A stretch of 64,000 nucleotides of DNA from Bolinopsis microptera (GCF_026151205.1 NC_087076.1:1435692-1499691); one strand, 5' to 3'. Counted from the stretch's first letter, positions 42,840 through 54,527 are shown. The notes: a model not told the origin generated them from the sequence alone. Numbers and translations: made by a program.

Positions 42840-43159
42840 TAAGCAAGCTCTGTCACTACTTTATTACATTTAAATTGCAGCCACGGCGGTGAAATTTCGT
42901 GATCGTAAGATTACGAACACTGTCGCGGTCTCCTATAGCCTCTGGAGGATTGTAAGTTTAGTTGAGGCTATTAACTTTCAAAGGCTCCGACCGAGAAATT
43001 GTTTAATACAAGATGGAACATGACATTGACAGCTGATCAGAGAAGATTTTTGTATTTAATTTTCTCAAATATTGGGTTTAATTTTTGTAAAATAACAAAA
43101 AAGGAAATGAAAAAAATCGGTATTCGGTAAAAATTGTCATATTTTCGTTCCCAAATCAT
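42840..43159. other. No recognised feature
   Basis: Short AT-rich spacer between the ARMC7/secreted-exon block and the 1.1-kb direct repeat. Confidence 0.4.
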
Positions 43160-44280
43160 TTAGGTCACCGGAATTATGTTGAACATAAATATGTCTCGTT
43201 AGGTAGCTGGTTACTCCTTCATGAATTAATCCGTTTCTATGTATCGTGAACACCCTGTACATTCTGAAGCTATGTACGTATAACTATAACTAACATTATA
43301 AGCTATTTTATCCAGGTAGATGCGAATCGATAAAACGGGGTACGACGGAGACTTGAAGTCGTCTATTCTCGATCAGCGTGCCTTAAGGAATATCTAATAC
43401 AAAGCCGAACCGTATGGAGAACGGCACTATACACAAGAGAACAGCACCTTGTCTTTATGTTTAGCTTGTACTACTACTAGCTATTAGTATTGTATAAGTT
43501 GCTGGGGTGGAATCGAAATCCCAAAACACAGGCTGAATAAAATTGGTGCAATTGCAGGCTTAGTCTAATACATTAAAGAGACTAGTAGTCATTTAATGAG
43601 GCCGGGAGAGGGAATCAATTCGAGCATCACTGAAATAAGTCAGTTTAGAGACAATTACGCTCGGAGTATTACCTCTGGGACATCATTCATATGATATTAC
43701 ATTCTCAATCAAGCCTTCTCGGCTTCTTATCTCAGTGGTTCTCGTGTAACTGTATAATCCGGATTGGAATATTATTTATGAGTCGCATAGTCGAAATGTT
43801 TTCTTTATGCTCCCTCTGAATGAAGCAAATATTTCTTTCGCGTCGACCGAACGTTATTAAGTTGATTGACGATGTCAATCCTTTGTGCTTCGATATCGTT
43901 GCTCTACTTCTGACTTCGTTGCTCTGCTTCTTGCATTAACCAATTTGATCTTGCATTCTTCGATCTTGCATTCTACGATTTTGCATTCTAAAGCACAATC
44001 TTGCGTGCTAAATCACTTTACCTTTGATCTTCGAGATTTTTATAAAATATAGCCCCGACAGTTGCGAAACGAACTTAAATCGATGTATTTTCGGACGCTG
44101 ATTCCGAATCACCCCCTGAGGCCCTTACATAAAATGCTCCCCTGGCGGGATATCACGCGTGATATTAGATATGACCGTATAAAGAAGGTGGTATAATTTC
44201 TCGCATCTCGTTAGGGTTACTGTTAGGGTTTCTGCAGCATATATGCTTTTGTTATGCATTAAATTAAACCATCTCTAGTA
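43160..44280 (+). repeat. 1.1-kb direct repeat, copy 1 (second copy 52,858-53,980)
   Basis: Both copies begin GGTCACC(G/A)GAATTA(T/C)GTTGAACA and end around GTTAGGGTTTC(T/A)GCAGCATATATG. They are highly similar, with small indels such as TACGTATAACTATAACTAAC against TACGTATAACTAAC. Internal frames are not conserved as coding sequence. The pair is part of a larger duplicated block that also includes the 47.3/54.5-kb repeats. Confidence 0.92.
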
Positions 44281-44449
44281 ACACCTCCAACCAGTAACTT
44301 TTGCTGGGAAGAGCAAGTTAACTTATCACAGTGCTGGCAAGCACGACCGTTGCATTTATTGTGGGTATACTATGTACCCCATTTACTATTATACCCCCTT
44401 TACTATTATACCCCCTTTACTATTATACCTTCTTTGGTACACGTTACAA

Positions 44450-44522
44450 GCCTCTTTCGTGCACGCGAAGCGTTGCACTTCGGGCCGGAGGCGGCGGCCG
44501 AAGGCCGCCGCCTCCGGCAGGA
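44450..44522. repeat. Double GC-rich hairpin
   Basis: CCGGAGGCGGCGGCC and GGCCGCCGCCTCCGG form a perfect 15-bp stem with a 3-base GAA loop (44,485-44,517). It is preceded by a smaller GTGCACGC/GCGTTGCAC hairpin. The structure is conserved in the inverted copy (59,432-59,484) and absent from the shorter copies at 48.0 and 51.25 kb. Confidence 0.9.
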
Positions 44523-45721
44523 GTTTTTCAGACATTAAGACTCATCGGAAGTCGTTCAGCAGATTTATTTTAGTTCAAAACATTCTAATTTGATGTCAAA
44601 GATGACAGGAATAAAAAATAGTTATGTTGAGATTTTTAAGAAATTTGCATAAAATACTCGCCAGCACTGTTATACGAAATTCGGTAAAAAAACCCAAAAT
44701 CGCCATATTCAGGTGCTTTAAAAAACCATGTTAAAATTGAGTTCGAGATCTGAAATTTTTCAGGGCGTCTAGACGTTGACCAAATCGACTGCAAAAAAAG
44801 TTTCAGGTTTCAGGAACATCGGGAAGTGGGTTTTCTAGAACCCCCTGTTTTACGACAGATTGTCGTGATACATACATACATACATATACATATACATATA
44901 TTCAGGGATAGACGCTTTGCCAGTCAATTGTAGCCTGTATTTAATTGTCCATAGATTGAAAAGTATAAAAGATACAGCCATTTCCGACCACAGGTCTTGA
45001 AAATAATTGTTTACACTTTAGTTTACATTGTATAAACAAATTATTTGACGTCATGAACACCCTTTGATGACGTCATCAAGTTAACCGTTTTTAAAACTTG
45101 ATTTTTGACAAAGTAATAACTTTTAAAAATGATTTTACACCATTAAAAAGTAATTGTATTCAAAATCTGAGGAAATTTTTATCTTAGATAATTGTTCAAG
45201 CATTCTGAAAAGCTACCGGAAAGTTTTTCTAGCTTGCTCCTTCATAAAGATATTCGTCATTGAAGTTTGTGCTTTTTTGAAGAATTATTTTATAAAAACG
45301 TCAATTTTGCGATTTAGTATTCTCTGGTGTTGGGCCATGCCTTGAGTTGTGGAGCTCAGTTCTGCTTCCTATAGGTATAAATTGTGCATTAGGCTAGTTT
45401 TAAAGTTGAAAATCGAAAAGTTGCACACGTGGGGACACGCCCAAATTGATAGAAAATCGATAAATCACTGAAAATTGCTGTTTTCGTCATTTTCTGTCAA
45501 CTTTAGAGTGCCGTTGTGATTACAATTCTTCTTGAAATACTTTGAAACTTTGCATGCTTATCAAACTATATATAAAACAATTACATGCAAAAATTTACGG
45601 CGATTCAATATTGGATGCGCACGCAACGTCCGCTCAAAGTTTGCACGCGCGAAAGGTGAGAATTTTGCTCATTCGTGATTTCCAACAAATTCTGCTTTGC
45701 CACGACAGTTTAATATCATTA

Positions 45722-46596
45722 CCTTACTCGGGAATATTATAGCGGGTTAATTTATGACTGGGAAAATTAATAACCGGGAAAAATATGGCGGACTTTCCCA
45801 AAACCCGCCAAATTATCCGGTCATGTATTTACCGGTGGCCGACCTTTTAAGTTTTTTTTCAGAGGTCAACAAATTTTCAACCGAAATTTCTGTTTTTGAT
45901 ACATGTTAAAGAAGTTATTTCAATTTACAGTTACTGATATTACTCAGAAATAGAAAAAAAGACACGTCTAGTATTTAAAGGAAAATAAATCTATAGCAAT
46001 AATAAGTCAAATCTTCATTAAAGCGTATTCTCATTCTCATTATCGCTAATATCCCCTCCATTATCATTATTGATATCCCCCTCCTGCTGACCATCAAATT
46101 CGAAGTTGTATTGTTGTCTTAACAAGACTTTCATTTTGTCCGCTAATGGGGCTACTGCTCTGAAGGTCAGCCGGAGCTTAATTTCCTGCCCACCGCTTGG
46201 TATTGGGGAACGTCTTGGCTTTGCATCTTCAACTGCTCCAGTAATCAATCCACCGTGGACCATGAAATAGTGGCACAGTTTACACACTTCATGGGCAAGA
46301 AAAGTGAGAATCACGGTCCACCCTGAAATCTGATTTCTATAACCAAATTGTGATTTTTATAACGAAATTATGGTAGCAACCGCCAATAAAGTTACAGCCC
46401 TCCATCCACTGCTTCAAAAGTCTTCTCTAGCACATATGAGACTTCAGGTAAAATATGATGATCACCACCCCCTTGGAACCCCATAATCTGAGTCGGCGGG
46501 TTTTTTTATGACTGGTAAAATTTTTGACCGGGAAAAATATGGCGGAATCTTCCAAAACCCACCACTTTATCCCGGTTATATTAATCCCGAGTAAGG
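45722..46596. mobile_element. 875-bp TA-flanked element carrying a coding exon
   Basis: The termini are CCTTACTCGGGA...TCCCGAGTAAGG, with TA at 45720-45721 and 46597-46598. The inverted partner region near 58,246 has a single TA in the sequence CATTATATATGAA, which confirms the insertion. Sub-terminal direct repeats contain GACCGGGAAAAATATGGCGG-type words. TA duplication fits Tc1/mariner/pogo-like mechanisms. Inside on the minus strand lies an exon-like ORF. Confidence 0.88.
46018..46345 (-). CDS. Unknown protein exon with PRRSPIPSG motif, inside a TA-flanked element
   Basis: The minus frame contains TVILTFLAHEVCKLCHYFMV, AVEDAKPRRSPIPSGGQEIK and LRLTFRAVAPLADKM, ending in an acidic Asn/Asp/Glu tail. 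A candidate acceptor (GGTTATAG then AAATCAG) and an upstream exon-like piece (ILPEVSYVLEKTFEAVDGGL, near 46,410-46,470) join in frame, so it looks like a spliced gene. A diverged paralogue lies in another TA-flanked element at 50,545-50,796. I do not recognise the family. Confidence 0.5.
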
Positions 46597-46802
46597 TATA
46601 TATGAATTTAATGCCAACTTGAATGAGTATTAAGTGGCATATTCAGGCAGTGATCGACCGATATGCTTACCTAAACACAAGGAAATGTTTTTAAAGGAAA
46701 AATTCGAAATCGTTGAAACTTCCTCCTTATTAATGAAGATATCAGTTTATATTTCGACTTTATAAAGTACCCTGACATTATAATCAAAATAGATGATATT
46801 TG

Positions 46803-47291
46803 ACCAAAACCCATAATCATGGGTAGAGTGGACCGCTGCCAGTGTCTCTCTTTCCTAAACAAAAGGAAATGATATTAATTTGATTGACCGTTCTCAAATG
46901 CAAAATGATACCGAGAATGAAATCGGTCGCTCGCTTTTCCCATTCATTTACAATTGTAATAGACTAAGAAAAACTACCCAAAGGCAGCTGTACTCGGCAA
47001 TAAAGATTTAATAAACTTCAGCAGTAGTAACTACCACCCTTACCCCGAAATACTAGGTATCGACCCGAACGCAACCCAAAGACATTTTTACAGCATCTCA
47101 TGATTGATGGAATCAATCGAAACTTATTACAATTCGAAAGCCGTGAATGAATGGGAAAAGCGAGCGACCGATTTCATTCTCGGTATCATTTTGCATTTGA
47201 GAACGGTCAATCAAATTAATAACATTTCCTTTTGTTTAGGAAAGAGAGACACTGGCAGCGGTCCACTCTACCCATGATTATGGGTTTTGGT
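46803..47291. mobile_element. Long-TIR MITE, copy 1 (about 147-bp arms)
   Basis: The arms start ACCAAAACCCATAATCATGG and are nearly identical inverted copies, separated by about 190 bp. A second copy is at 57,535-58,030 and a partial arm at 51,408-51,590. No transposase is encoded and no clear target duplication can be read because the flanks are themselves repetitive. Confidence 0.85.
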
Positions 47292-47299
47292 CAAATTAT

Positions 47300-47925
47300 G
47301 TAAACCGGGATATAGTATATTTTACTGCAAAATCAGACAATTTTTTTCGTAAAAAAGTCGTACAATTCGGGAAAAGCTCATCACTCATGCCCCCTTAACG
47401 GGTGATACTCGTAAAATATTTGTTTCAAATATTACTATTACTATTGGGACGAGTCCAACTCGGCGCGCGTTCTTTGACATACGTTGCATGCCACTTTTCG
47501 CGCGCGTTCTCACGTTCTGGTACTGGTAGGTTATACTTATAAACCTACAAATGCCCCCTCTTAATTGTACTAATGCCGATGGCACCCCCTTCGCTCGCAT
47601 AACTGATAACAGGATCCATGTGCGAGGCTTTTAAAATTAATTGTGTACGTTACAATTACATTGTTTATGTTATGTGTTACACGACTAAATTTTATTGTCC
47701 TTCTGTCATCATTCATAATCATACATGAGCTAATATAATATTGAATTAAAAATTTTGCAGAGCTTTTAGTTTTAGAACTTGGCCAAATTGGTTATGGTAA
47801 AAACAAATTCAACATTTAAGTTTTAGTGCAAACCGTACGAAGAAATTTAGACGAGAAACACTAACAGTAACATCCGTTAACTTAAAGATAATTTGAACGA
47901 TTAGTTCAGGTTTAATTTTATCACA
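47300..47925 (+). repeat. About 600-bp direct repeat (second copy 54,528-55,075)
   Basis: The shared sequence runs from TATGTAAACCGG(G/T)ATATAGTA to TAGTTCAGGTTTAATTTTAT. Both contain the minus-strand short element (47,397-47,550 and 54,627-54,718), so that insertion predates the duplication. The first copy has extra sequence inside the short element. Confidence 0.9.
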
Positions 47926-48345
47926 ATGCTGGCAAGCATTACCGTCGCCCTTATATTCACAATACTATTTACCCCCTATACTATTATATCCCCTTTATTG
48001 TTTTCCAGGCATTAAGACTCATCGAAAGTAGTTCAGCAGGTATATTTAAGTTCAAAACATTCTAATTCAATGTTTAAGATGACAGGAATAAGAAATAGTT
48101 ATGTGGAGGTTTTTAAGAAATTTGCGCAAAATACGCGCCAGCATGTTATACGAAATTAGGTAAAAAACCCAAAATCGCCATATTCAGGTGCCTTAAAAAT
48201 CATGTTAAAATTGAGTTAGAGATCTGAAACTTTGCAGGGCGTCTAGACCTTGTCCAAATCGACTGTAAACAAAATTTCATGTTTCAGGAGTATCGGGAAG
48301 TGGGTTTTCTGGAACCCCTGTTTTACAACAGATTGTCGTGAACAG
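47926..48345 (+). repeat. Short copy of the ACAGTGCTGGC element
   Basis: This matches 44,320-44,880 but lacks the GC hairpin segment: CCCTTTATTG joins TTTTCCAGGCATTAAGACTC directly. Ends read CAATGCTGGCAAGC and GCGCCAGCATG, decayed versions of the same inverted words. Confidence 0.8.
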
Positions 48346-48470
48346 GCTTGTCCGCCGCCGAACGCCGCCGCCGCCGGGTGATTTTGTCACGCCGAACGCC
48401 GCCGATACACCCCGGCGTACATCGGCGTACGGCGTGCATTTTCTGACTTCAAACTAATTCTGTCTTCATT
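48346..48470. repeat. CGCCGAACGCCGCCG repeat patch
   Basis: A short GC-rich, CpG-rich patch repeats CCGCCGAACGCCGCCG and CGGCGTAC words. It stands out against AT-rich surroundings and sits at the junction between two duplicated blocks. Function unknown. Confidence 0.6.
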
Positions 48471-48489
48471 TGAAGATATCAGTGTTACT

Positions 48490-49380
48490 TATAGCGATTA
48501 GCGGCTATAAGAGTCTCGGTATCACGTGACTACATTTTACACTTTACAGTTTAAAATCCCCTTCAATAAAAATTCTATCCTTTTTATTTTTTGTCGTTTC
48601 TTTTATTTATGTTCTAACGTTAAGCTAATAAAAATTAACATTAATCACACGTAATTAAGACAGTGTAATTATTAAACGTGCCACACAAAACCAGATAACA
48701 AAATTTACCTATGTAAAATAAGGTCTTCATCATCCGTCAGGTCCAAGAAAAGGTCTACAACATTTAGTTTCTGCGGGTGTTCATGGTTTACTGGGTTGTA
48801 GGCGAAGTTAGCTAGACTCGCAACGATTTCCTGCTTAGCATGTGCAACCTCACTTTCACAATACTCTGTCAAAAGGGCCTGAGATAATAGGGTCACATTC
48901 TTTATTTTTATTTCTGAATTCGCTCATTTGCTACTGCTAACTACCCATGGCGCCCCAGTTACTTACTGCGTACTGCACTTTATAGATTTGGATTCTAGAG
49001 TACGTTATATTTTATCCCGGTAGTTGTACCACAATCCGCATTGGATATAGCACAATGTACAAGAAATGTAAGAATGTTACTGTAACATTCTTAGAATGTA
49101 CTCCATCAAACTTGGTTATTAGAATTATAGCCCGAGATTATTTGTATAGCAAAAAAAACGGGGAGATTTCCATAATTTAATAAATCCTCCTCTATAACGC
49201 GGTTATAAAAATGGACTTGACGGTGAATGGCACAGGGGTGGTGGATAGTGGTACTGCTACTTTCCTTACTGGGTGAAGCTCATCCTGTCATTCCGCCGCA
49301 TCTTCAATCGGTTTATGAACAGAAAAAGCCGGAGGTCCTCAGTTAATATAGTAATACTTTTCGAAAACTAAAATCCGCCC
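48490..49380 (-). pseudogene. Inverted copy of the ARMC7-like / signal-peptide exon block
   Basis: Exon A is preserved on the minus strand (48878-48709, 170 nt, same splice boundaries; QALLTEYCESEVAHAKQEIV). Exon B survives only as a fragment near 48,500-48,530. The signal-peptide exon, now on the plus strand from 49,211, is frameshifted and stops at TGA after about 21 codons. The block also carries an empty TTAA site at 49343-49346. Confidence 0.75.
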
Positions 49381-50268
49381 AGTGAATACTAGGGCGGATT
49401 TCAATTTCATGATACTCACGAATATGGACACGAGGGATGATGATTAATCTACACTCGACTATCACGTGACTTAGTTAAACAAGTTCTCTAGATCAAGATG
49501 GCCTTGAGTGACTGTAAGTGTACAGATTACACCTACAGATCCCTAAACGTTTACTCTGACCTGCCCCTAACGTAATTTCTAATCCCAGGCCTAATATGCT
49601 ATAGCTAAAGCCCTAACAATAGCGAGAAATTAGACTAACTTCCAAATCAGATTGTTTTTAGCGAAATGTGTTGACTTTTGTCATGAATGGGTAATGGGTT
49701 TAATTTGTCTACAGTACATTATTCAGCGTTTTTAAATACACCACAAGTTTAAAAGATAAGATAAAACAGTACGTGTTTAATTCGCTCATTTGGTACTCCT
49801 AACTACCCATGGCGCCCCAGTTACTCACTGCGTACTGCACTTTATAGATTTGGATTCTAGAGTACGTTATATTTTATCCCGGTAGTTGTACCACAATCCG
49901 CAATGCACAAGAAATGTAAGAATGTTACTGTAACATTTTTACAATGTACTCCATCAAACTTGGCCATTAAAATTATATTACAGCCTTATAGCCCGAGATC
50001 GTTAATTTTTCCCAAATTACCCTATATTCAAACGACGATTTGGTGCCCCCCTAAGATGGCGCCTCGGTACTTTTATAAAGGCAAAGGCGCAGGTTATATC
50101 TCCACAGAAAGCACACTCCCCAACTTGCGTTTATTGCAGTGACTTCTTTCAAACTTCATGAATCGAGATCAAATCTTTTGCAATGTGTTCAAAATCATGA
50201 TATATGCACTTATCACAGTGCTTGCAAGCACGAACGCCGCCATTGTATTTTTACTCGCTATATATATA
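49381..50268. other. Duplicated flank fragments, no gene
   Basis: 49,620-49,720 resembles 40,480-40,560. 49,770-49,995 repeats the spacer between the signal-peptide and ARMC7-like exons (TTTGGATTCTAGAGTACGTT). 50,205-50,260 is the start of another ACAGTGCTGGC-type copy that is interrupted by the TA-flanked element. Confidence 0.6.
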
Positions 50269-50270
50269 TA

Positions 50271-51105
50271 CCTTATCGGACCTTATTTGGACGGACATAA
50301 CTTGGACGCTGGAGGCCCTAGCCTTCACCTTAATGTCCGTTCAAATAAAGTCCGTTCAATTAATGTCCGTCCAAGTTAAAGTCCGTTGAAGTTTTTCAAA
50401 AATTTTTCCATTTCGAACTTTTTGTTCAGAATATGACAACTTTTTAATTTCAGTCAATTTCAATAGCTATCATTAAAATAAACTATATCGTTGAATCAAG
50501 AAAAACAAGGTATTATAAAATTTTAACAATCTGAATTGTAAATATCACATTATTGCATGATCACTATCTTGAAGTTGATCTTCGGCTTCTTCTACCTTCA
50601 CATTTTGTCTTACAACTGGTTGTCTGTCCAACTCGTAGTCGTACCGGGCAATGAACGATCCCAACTGCTCTACTAGAGAGATACTTGAATGTCTAAAGTT
50701 CAGCTTAAGCTTTATCAGTATCTCTAGCTCCCCACTTGGTATAGGTGACCTTCGGTGGCTTATGTCAGCTACGATACCTTCTACCATACCACCCAACTCG
50801 ATAAAGTAGAAGACAAACCGGGATATCTCCCTGCACGAAAACCCATTTGATGAAGATGATATGTGATATTAGATAATGATCATGTACACATATTTTAACA
50901 ATTTTACTGATTAAAGACTGCTTTTTTTGCTTACTGTATGAAAAATGGATTTAAAAATCATTTGCTAAAATTTAAAAAACGTAAAAAAAAAGATGAAAAA
51001 AATTCGGATTTTTGATGGTTTTGATTGCCTTCTAGCGTTCATATTAATGTCCGTTCATAATTGTGTCCGTTCAAGTAATGTCCGTCCAAATAAGGTCCGA
51101 TAAGG
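50271..51105. mobile_element. 835-bp TA-flanked element (pogo-like termini) carrying a coding exon
   Basis: Inverted termini of about 37 bp begin CCTTATCGGACCTTATTTGG, with TA at 50269-50270 and 51106-51107. Internal GTCCGTTCAA-type repeats lie near both ends. The right half (50,830-50,990) matches the 3' flank of the pogo-like transposase relic at 10.75-12.49 kb, so this is a non-autonomous derivative of that family. It contains the minus-strand exon at 50,545-50,822. Confidence 0.85.
50545..50822 (-). CDS. Paralogue of the PRRSPIPSG exon, inside a TA-flanked element
   Basis: Read on the minus strand after a candidate acceptor (TTTTCGTGCAG), the exon encodes ISRFVFYFIELGGMVEGIVA and DISHRRSPIPSGELEILIKL, then an acidic, Gln-rich end. 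It aligns with the exon at 46,018-46,314 over about 60 residues, with RRSPIPSG identical. Conservation of protein features between two differently ended elements argues for a translated sequence, but no function is evident. Confidence 0.45.
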
Positions 51106-51107
51106 TA

Positions 51108-51870
51108 ATACTATTTACCCCCTATGGCCTATACTATTATACCTCACATAGCCATGTGTATACGCGTACTGCGGCGGTCGCGCAAGTGATAGAGCTCTGG
51201 TTAGAGCAACTATTATAGTTATACCCCCTAACCCCTTTACTGTTTTTCCAGGCATTAAGACTCATCGGAGGTCGTTTAGCAGGCATATTTTAAGTTTTAA
51301 TTTAATGTCAAATATGACAGGAATAAGAAATAGTTTATACTTATGTATCAGGAAGTGGGTTTTCTGGAACCATTTTTTTACAAGAGATTGTCGTGAAGTA
51401 TATTTGACCAAAACCTTAAACCATAACCATGGGTAGAGTGGAGTTTGGACCGCTGTCAGTGACAGTGTCTCTCTTTCCCAAACAAAAGGAAATGATATTA
51501 ATTTGAATAAACGTCCGCAAATGCAAAATGATACCGAAAATTGATCAATGAAATCGGTCGCTCGCTTTTCCCATTCATTCACGGCTTACGATTAATTTCA
51601 CGTGCAAACTTGGAGCGGACGTTGTATTGAGTGCACATACAATCACAATATTGAATCACCGTAAATTTTTGCTTATTGGTATTTTATATATTTTTTGATA
51701 AGCATGCTAAGTTTCAAAAGATTTTAAAAAGAACTTGGATCACAACAGGACTCCAAAGTTGACAGAAAATGGTGAAAATAGCAATTTTCAATGTTTTAGC
51801 AATTTTATATCAATTTGGGCCAAGGACAAAAGAAAATCGCGATTATTTAGGCCCAAATTAATTTAATCGC

Positions 51871-51907
<37 letters not shown>

Positions 51908-52735
51908 GGGGTTTCAGTCGTTGATTACGTAATCAAAATTTTCTTTTTTACCCTCTAGAATAATAACAATAATTTGACAATATTTTAATATCCGGCTATC
52001 TTACTATATATAAAGCGAGACGATATATAATTATATGGATGCAGGGTTCCGTGCCATTTTACTGACACCACGGCATCAACTTTAACGTGACTTTCCGCAA
52101 AAACCGTAAAAGATATACAGCTGAAAAATTTTTTACTGGGTCAAATGCTTTAATGGCCTCCAAATCAGTATGAAAAAATAAAAAATAGGCCAAGAAATAG
52201 GAGTTTTAGAGCCCAAAATTTGGATCCCCAAGTGGGGTCAAAAACACAATTTAAATAGGTAATAATGATTTCAGTTTCTAACTCTTGACACCATTCGTTA
52301 TTAAGACAATAATAATAGACAATTTAAATTATTTACTATTTATATCGTATTGCTGTGTAAATTTGATTCTAATGCTAATTCTAATATTTGAAAATGCTGT
52401 CTTTAAATTCGACACAGTAAATTTAAAAAGCGAAAACGTGGTGTCAATAAAAGTAAAGAATTATTGCCGTCCGGAGGACGGGTACCCTACTAGTAATACT
52501 AACTAACGGGTGATACTCGTAAAATATCTGTTCCGTATATTACCGTCGCGCGTTCTGGTAGGTTGTAAACCTACAAGTATAATAATATATAATAGTAAAT
52601 AGTTTAGAAGGTGCTTGGCCGGATATCATAACAATGATTTCGGCTCATCATGATTAGGGTAGAATCTACCGTAGATAGCATGATCAGGGTAGCATGAAAC
52701 GTAGAGAAAAGTGTTTTCTAGGAAAAAAAGTCAAA

Positions 52736-52773
<38 letters not shown>

Positions 52774-52857
52774 GGGTCTTGATTACGGTTGATTACGGAA
52801 GGGGGGAGGGGGTAAAAATTGCTAAAATATTGATTACGTAATATGTGAACGACCCCT
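51108..52857. other. Fragments of duplicated elements and two long G-tracts
   Basis: 51,108-51,390 continues a short ACAGTGCTGGC-type copy. 51,408-51,590 is a partial MITE arm and 51,590-51,830 a piece of the composite insertion. G-runs lie at 51873-51905 and 52736-52771, each followed by TTGGG and TTGATTAC words. A third relative, inverted and without a long run, is at 62,764-62,870. 52,504-52,581 is a minus-strand short element. No gene is supported. Confidence 0.65.
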
Positions 52858-53980
52858 TAGGTCACCAGAATTACGTTGAACATAAATATGTCTCGTTCGA
52901 TAGCTGGTTACTCCTTCATGAATTAATCCGTTCCGATTTATCGTAAACACCCTGTACATTCTGAAGCTATGTACGTATAACTAACATTATAAGCTATTTT
53001 ATCCAGGTAGATGCGAATCGATAAAACGGGGTACGACGGAGACTTGAAGTCATCTATTCTCGATCAGCGTGCCTTAAGGAATATCTAATACAAAGCCGAA
53101 CCGTATGGAGAACGGCACTATACACAAGAGAACAGCACCTTGTCTTTATGTTTAGCTTGTACTACTACTAGCTATTAGTATTGTATAAGTTGCTGGGGTG
53201 GAATCGAAATCCCAAAACACAGGCTGAATAAAATTGGTGCAATTGCAGGCTTAGTCTAATACATTAAAGAGACTAGTAGTCATTTAATGAGGCCGGGAGA
53301 GGGAATCAATTCGAGCATCACTGAAATAAGTCAGTTTAGAGACAACGCTCGGAGTATTACTATTACCTCGATCTGGGACATCATTCATATGATGTTACAT
53401 TCTCAATCAAGCCTTCTCGGCTTCTTATCTCGGTGGTTCTCGTGTAACTGTAAAATCCGGATTGGAATATTATTTATGAGTCGCATAGTTGAAATGTTTT
53501 CTTTATGCTCCCTCTGAATGAAGCAAATATTTCTTTCGCGTCGACCGAACGTTATTAAGTTGATTGACGATGTCAACCCTTTGTGCTTCGATATCGTTGC
53601 TCTACTTTTGACTTCGTTGCTCTGCTTCTTGCATTAACTAATTCGATCTTGCATTCTTCGATCTTGCATTCTATGATTTTGCTTTCTAAAGCACAATCCT
53701 GCGTGCTGAATCAATTTACCTTCCATCTTCGAGATTTTTATCAAATATAGCCCCCGATCGACAGTTGCGAAACCAGAAACGAACTTAAAATGTTAAATCG
53801 ATGTATTTTCGGACGCTGATTCCGAATCACCCCCTGAGGCTTTAACATAAAATGCTCCCCTGGCGGGATATCACGCGTGATATCAGATATGACCGTATAA
53901 AGAAGGTGGTATAATTTCTCGCATCTCGTTAGGGGTTACTGTTAGGGTTTCAGCAGCATATATGATATATGCTTTTGTTT
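52858..53980 (+). repeat. 1.1-kb direct repeat, copy 2
   Basis: Second copy of the block at 43,160-44,280. It differs by small indels, for example an added TATTACC near 53,360 and a duplicated ATATGAT near 53,963. Confidence 0.92.
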
Positions 53981-54418
53981 ATGTTATACATTATGGATTG
54001 GGTTGGGATCAGATTAGAGGGCTACGGTTTCGATTAGGCCAGGATCGTTCAGACTTCAGGGCCAACTAGAGAACCTTGGATGAAGATTTAACTCAGTGTA
54101 GAGTTATCTAAAAAAATAAATTTAAAACGACGTACAACGTAGATTTTGAGTTATCTTAAAATCTCCAGAAAAGTGTCATTTTGGGCCGATCAAAAGTTTG
54201 CAACTTTGACTTTGCAGATTTCTGTCGTCTGATTTAGATTGGCTGAATTGTGCATCACGTGCTAGCTGCATTTGGAAAGTGGAATGCGCCACGCCATACG
54301 CGTGCAAATCTTAAACTTTATGTCGCGCTCGAGATCAAGCCGTCTGTTTAAATTAAACCACGTTTAGTAACACTGCCAACCAGTAACTTTTGCTAGGAAG
54401 AGCAAGTTAACTTATTGT
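53981..54418. other. Unassigned DNA
   Basis: No gene. The last 70 bases match 44,262-44,328, the left flank of the composite insertion, ending GCAAGTTAACTTATT. Confidence 0.5.
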
Positions 54419-54508
54419 AGGTTTATAACCTACCAGGACGCGCGCCGAGTTGGACTCGTCGACGGTCCAATATATGGAACAGATATTTTACGAGTATCAC
54501 CCGTTAAG
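54419..54508 (+). repeat. Short element, copy with 13-bp target duplication
   Basis: GTAGGTTTATAACC...TATCACCCGTT is flanked on both sides by AAGTTAACTTATT. The homologous site at 44,317 has a single AAGTTAACTTAT. A duplication of this length suggests staggered-nick (retroposon-like) insertion. Confidence 0.8.
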
Positions 54509-54527
54509 TTAACTTATTATGTAAACC

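Larger units (their letters stand above)
44328..47293 (+). mobile_element. Composite insertion, copy 1 (inverted partner 57,533-59,634)
   Basis: The paralogous block at 54.4-54.5 kb joins AGTTAACTTAT directly to TATGTAAACCGG apart from a short element, so this 3-kb segment is an insertion. It contains ACAGTGCTGGC(A/G)AG inverted words (44,328 and 44,668), three CCCCCTTTACTATTATA repeats, a GC hairpin, a TA-flanked element (45722-46596) and an inverted-repeat MITE (46803-47291). The partner at 57.5-59.6 kb is in opposite orientation and lacks the TA-flanked element. Confidence 0.8.

Noticed and set aside
44331-44593. Overlapping ORFs in three frames (also 59,297-59,676 minus)
   Set aside because: They traverse the GC hairpin and the CCCCCTTTACTATTATA repeats, and no frame is kept between the two copies.
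45154-45345. ORF shared with 58,452-58,805 (minus)
   Set aside because: The similarity is simply that of the duplicated composite block. There is no domain, and frames differ in length because of ordinary substitutions.
53287-53517. ORF in the 1.1-kb repeat
   Set aside because: The corresponding frame in the other copy (near 43,594) is interrupted by indels, so coding constraint is not supported.
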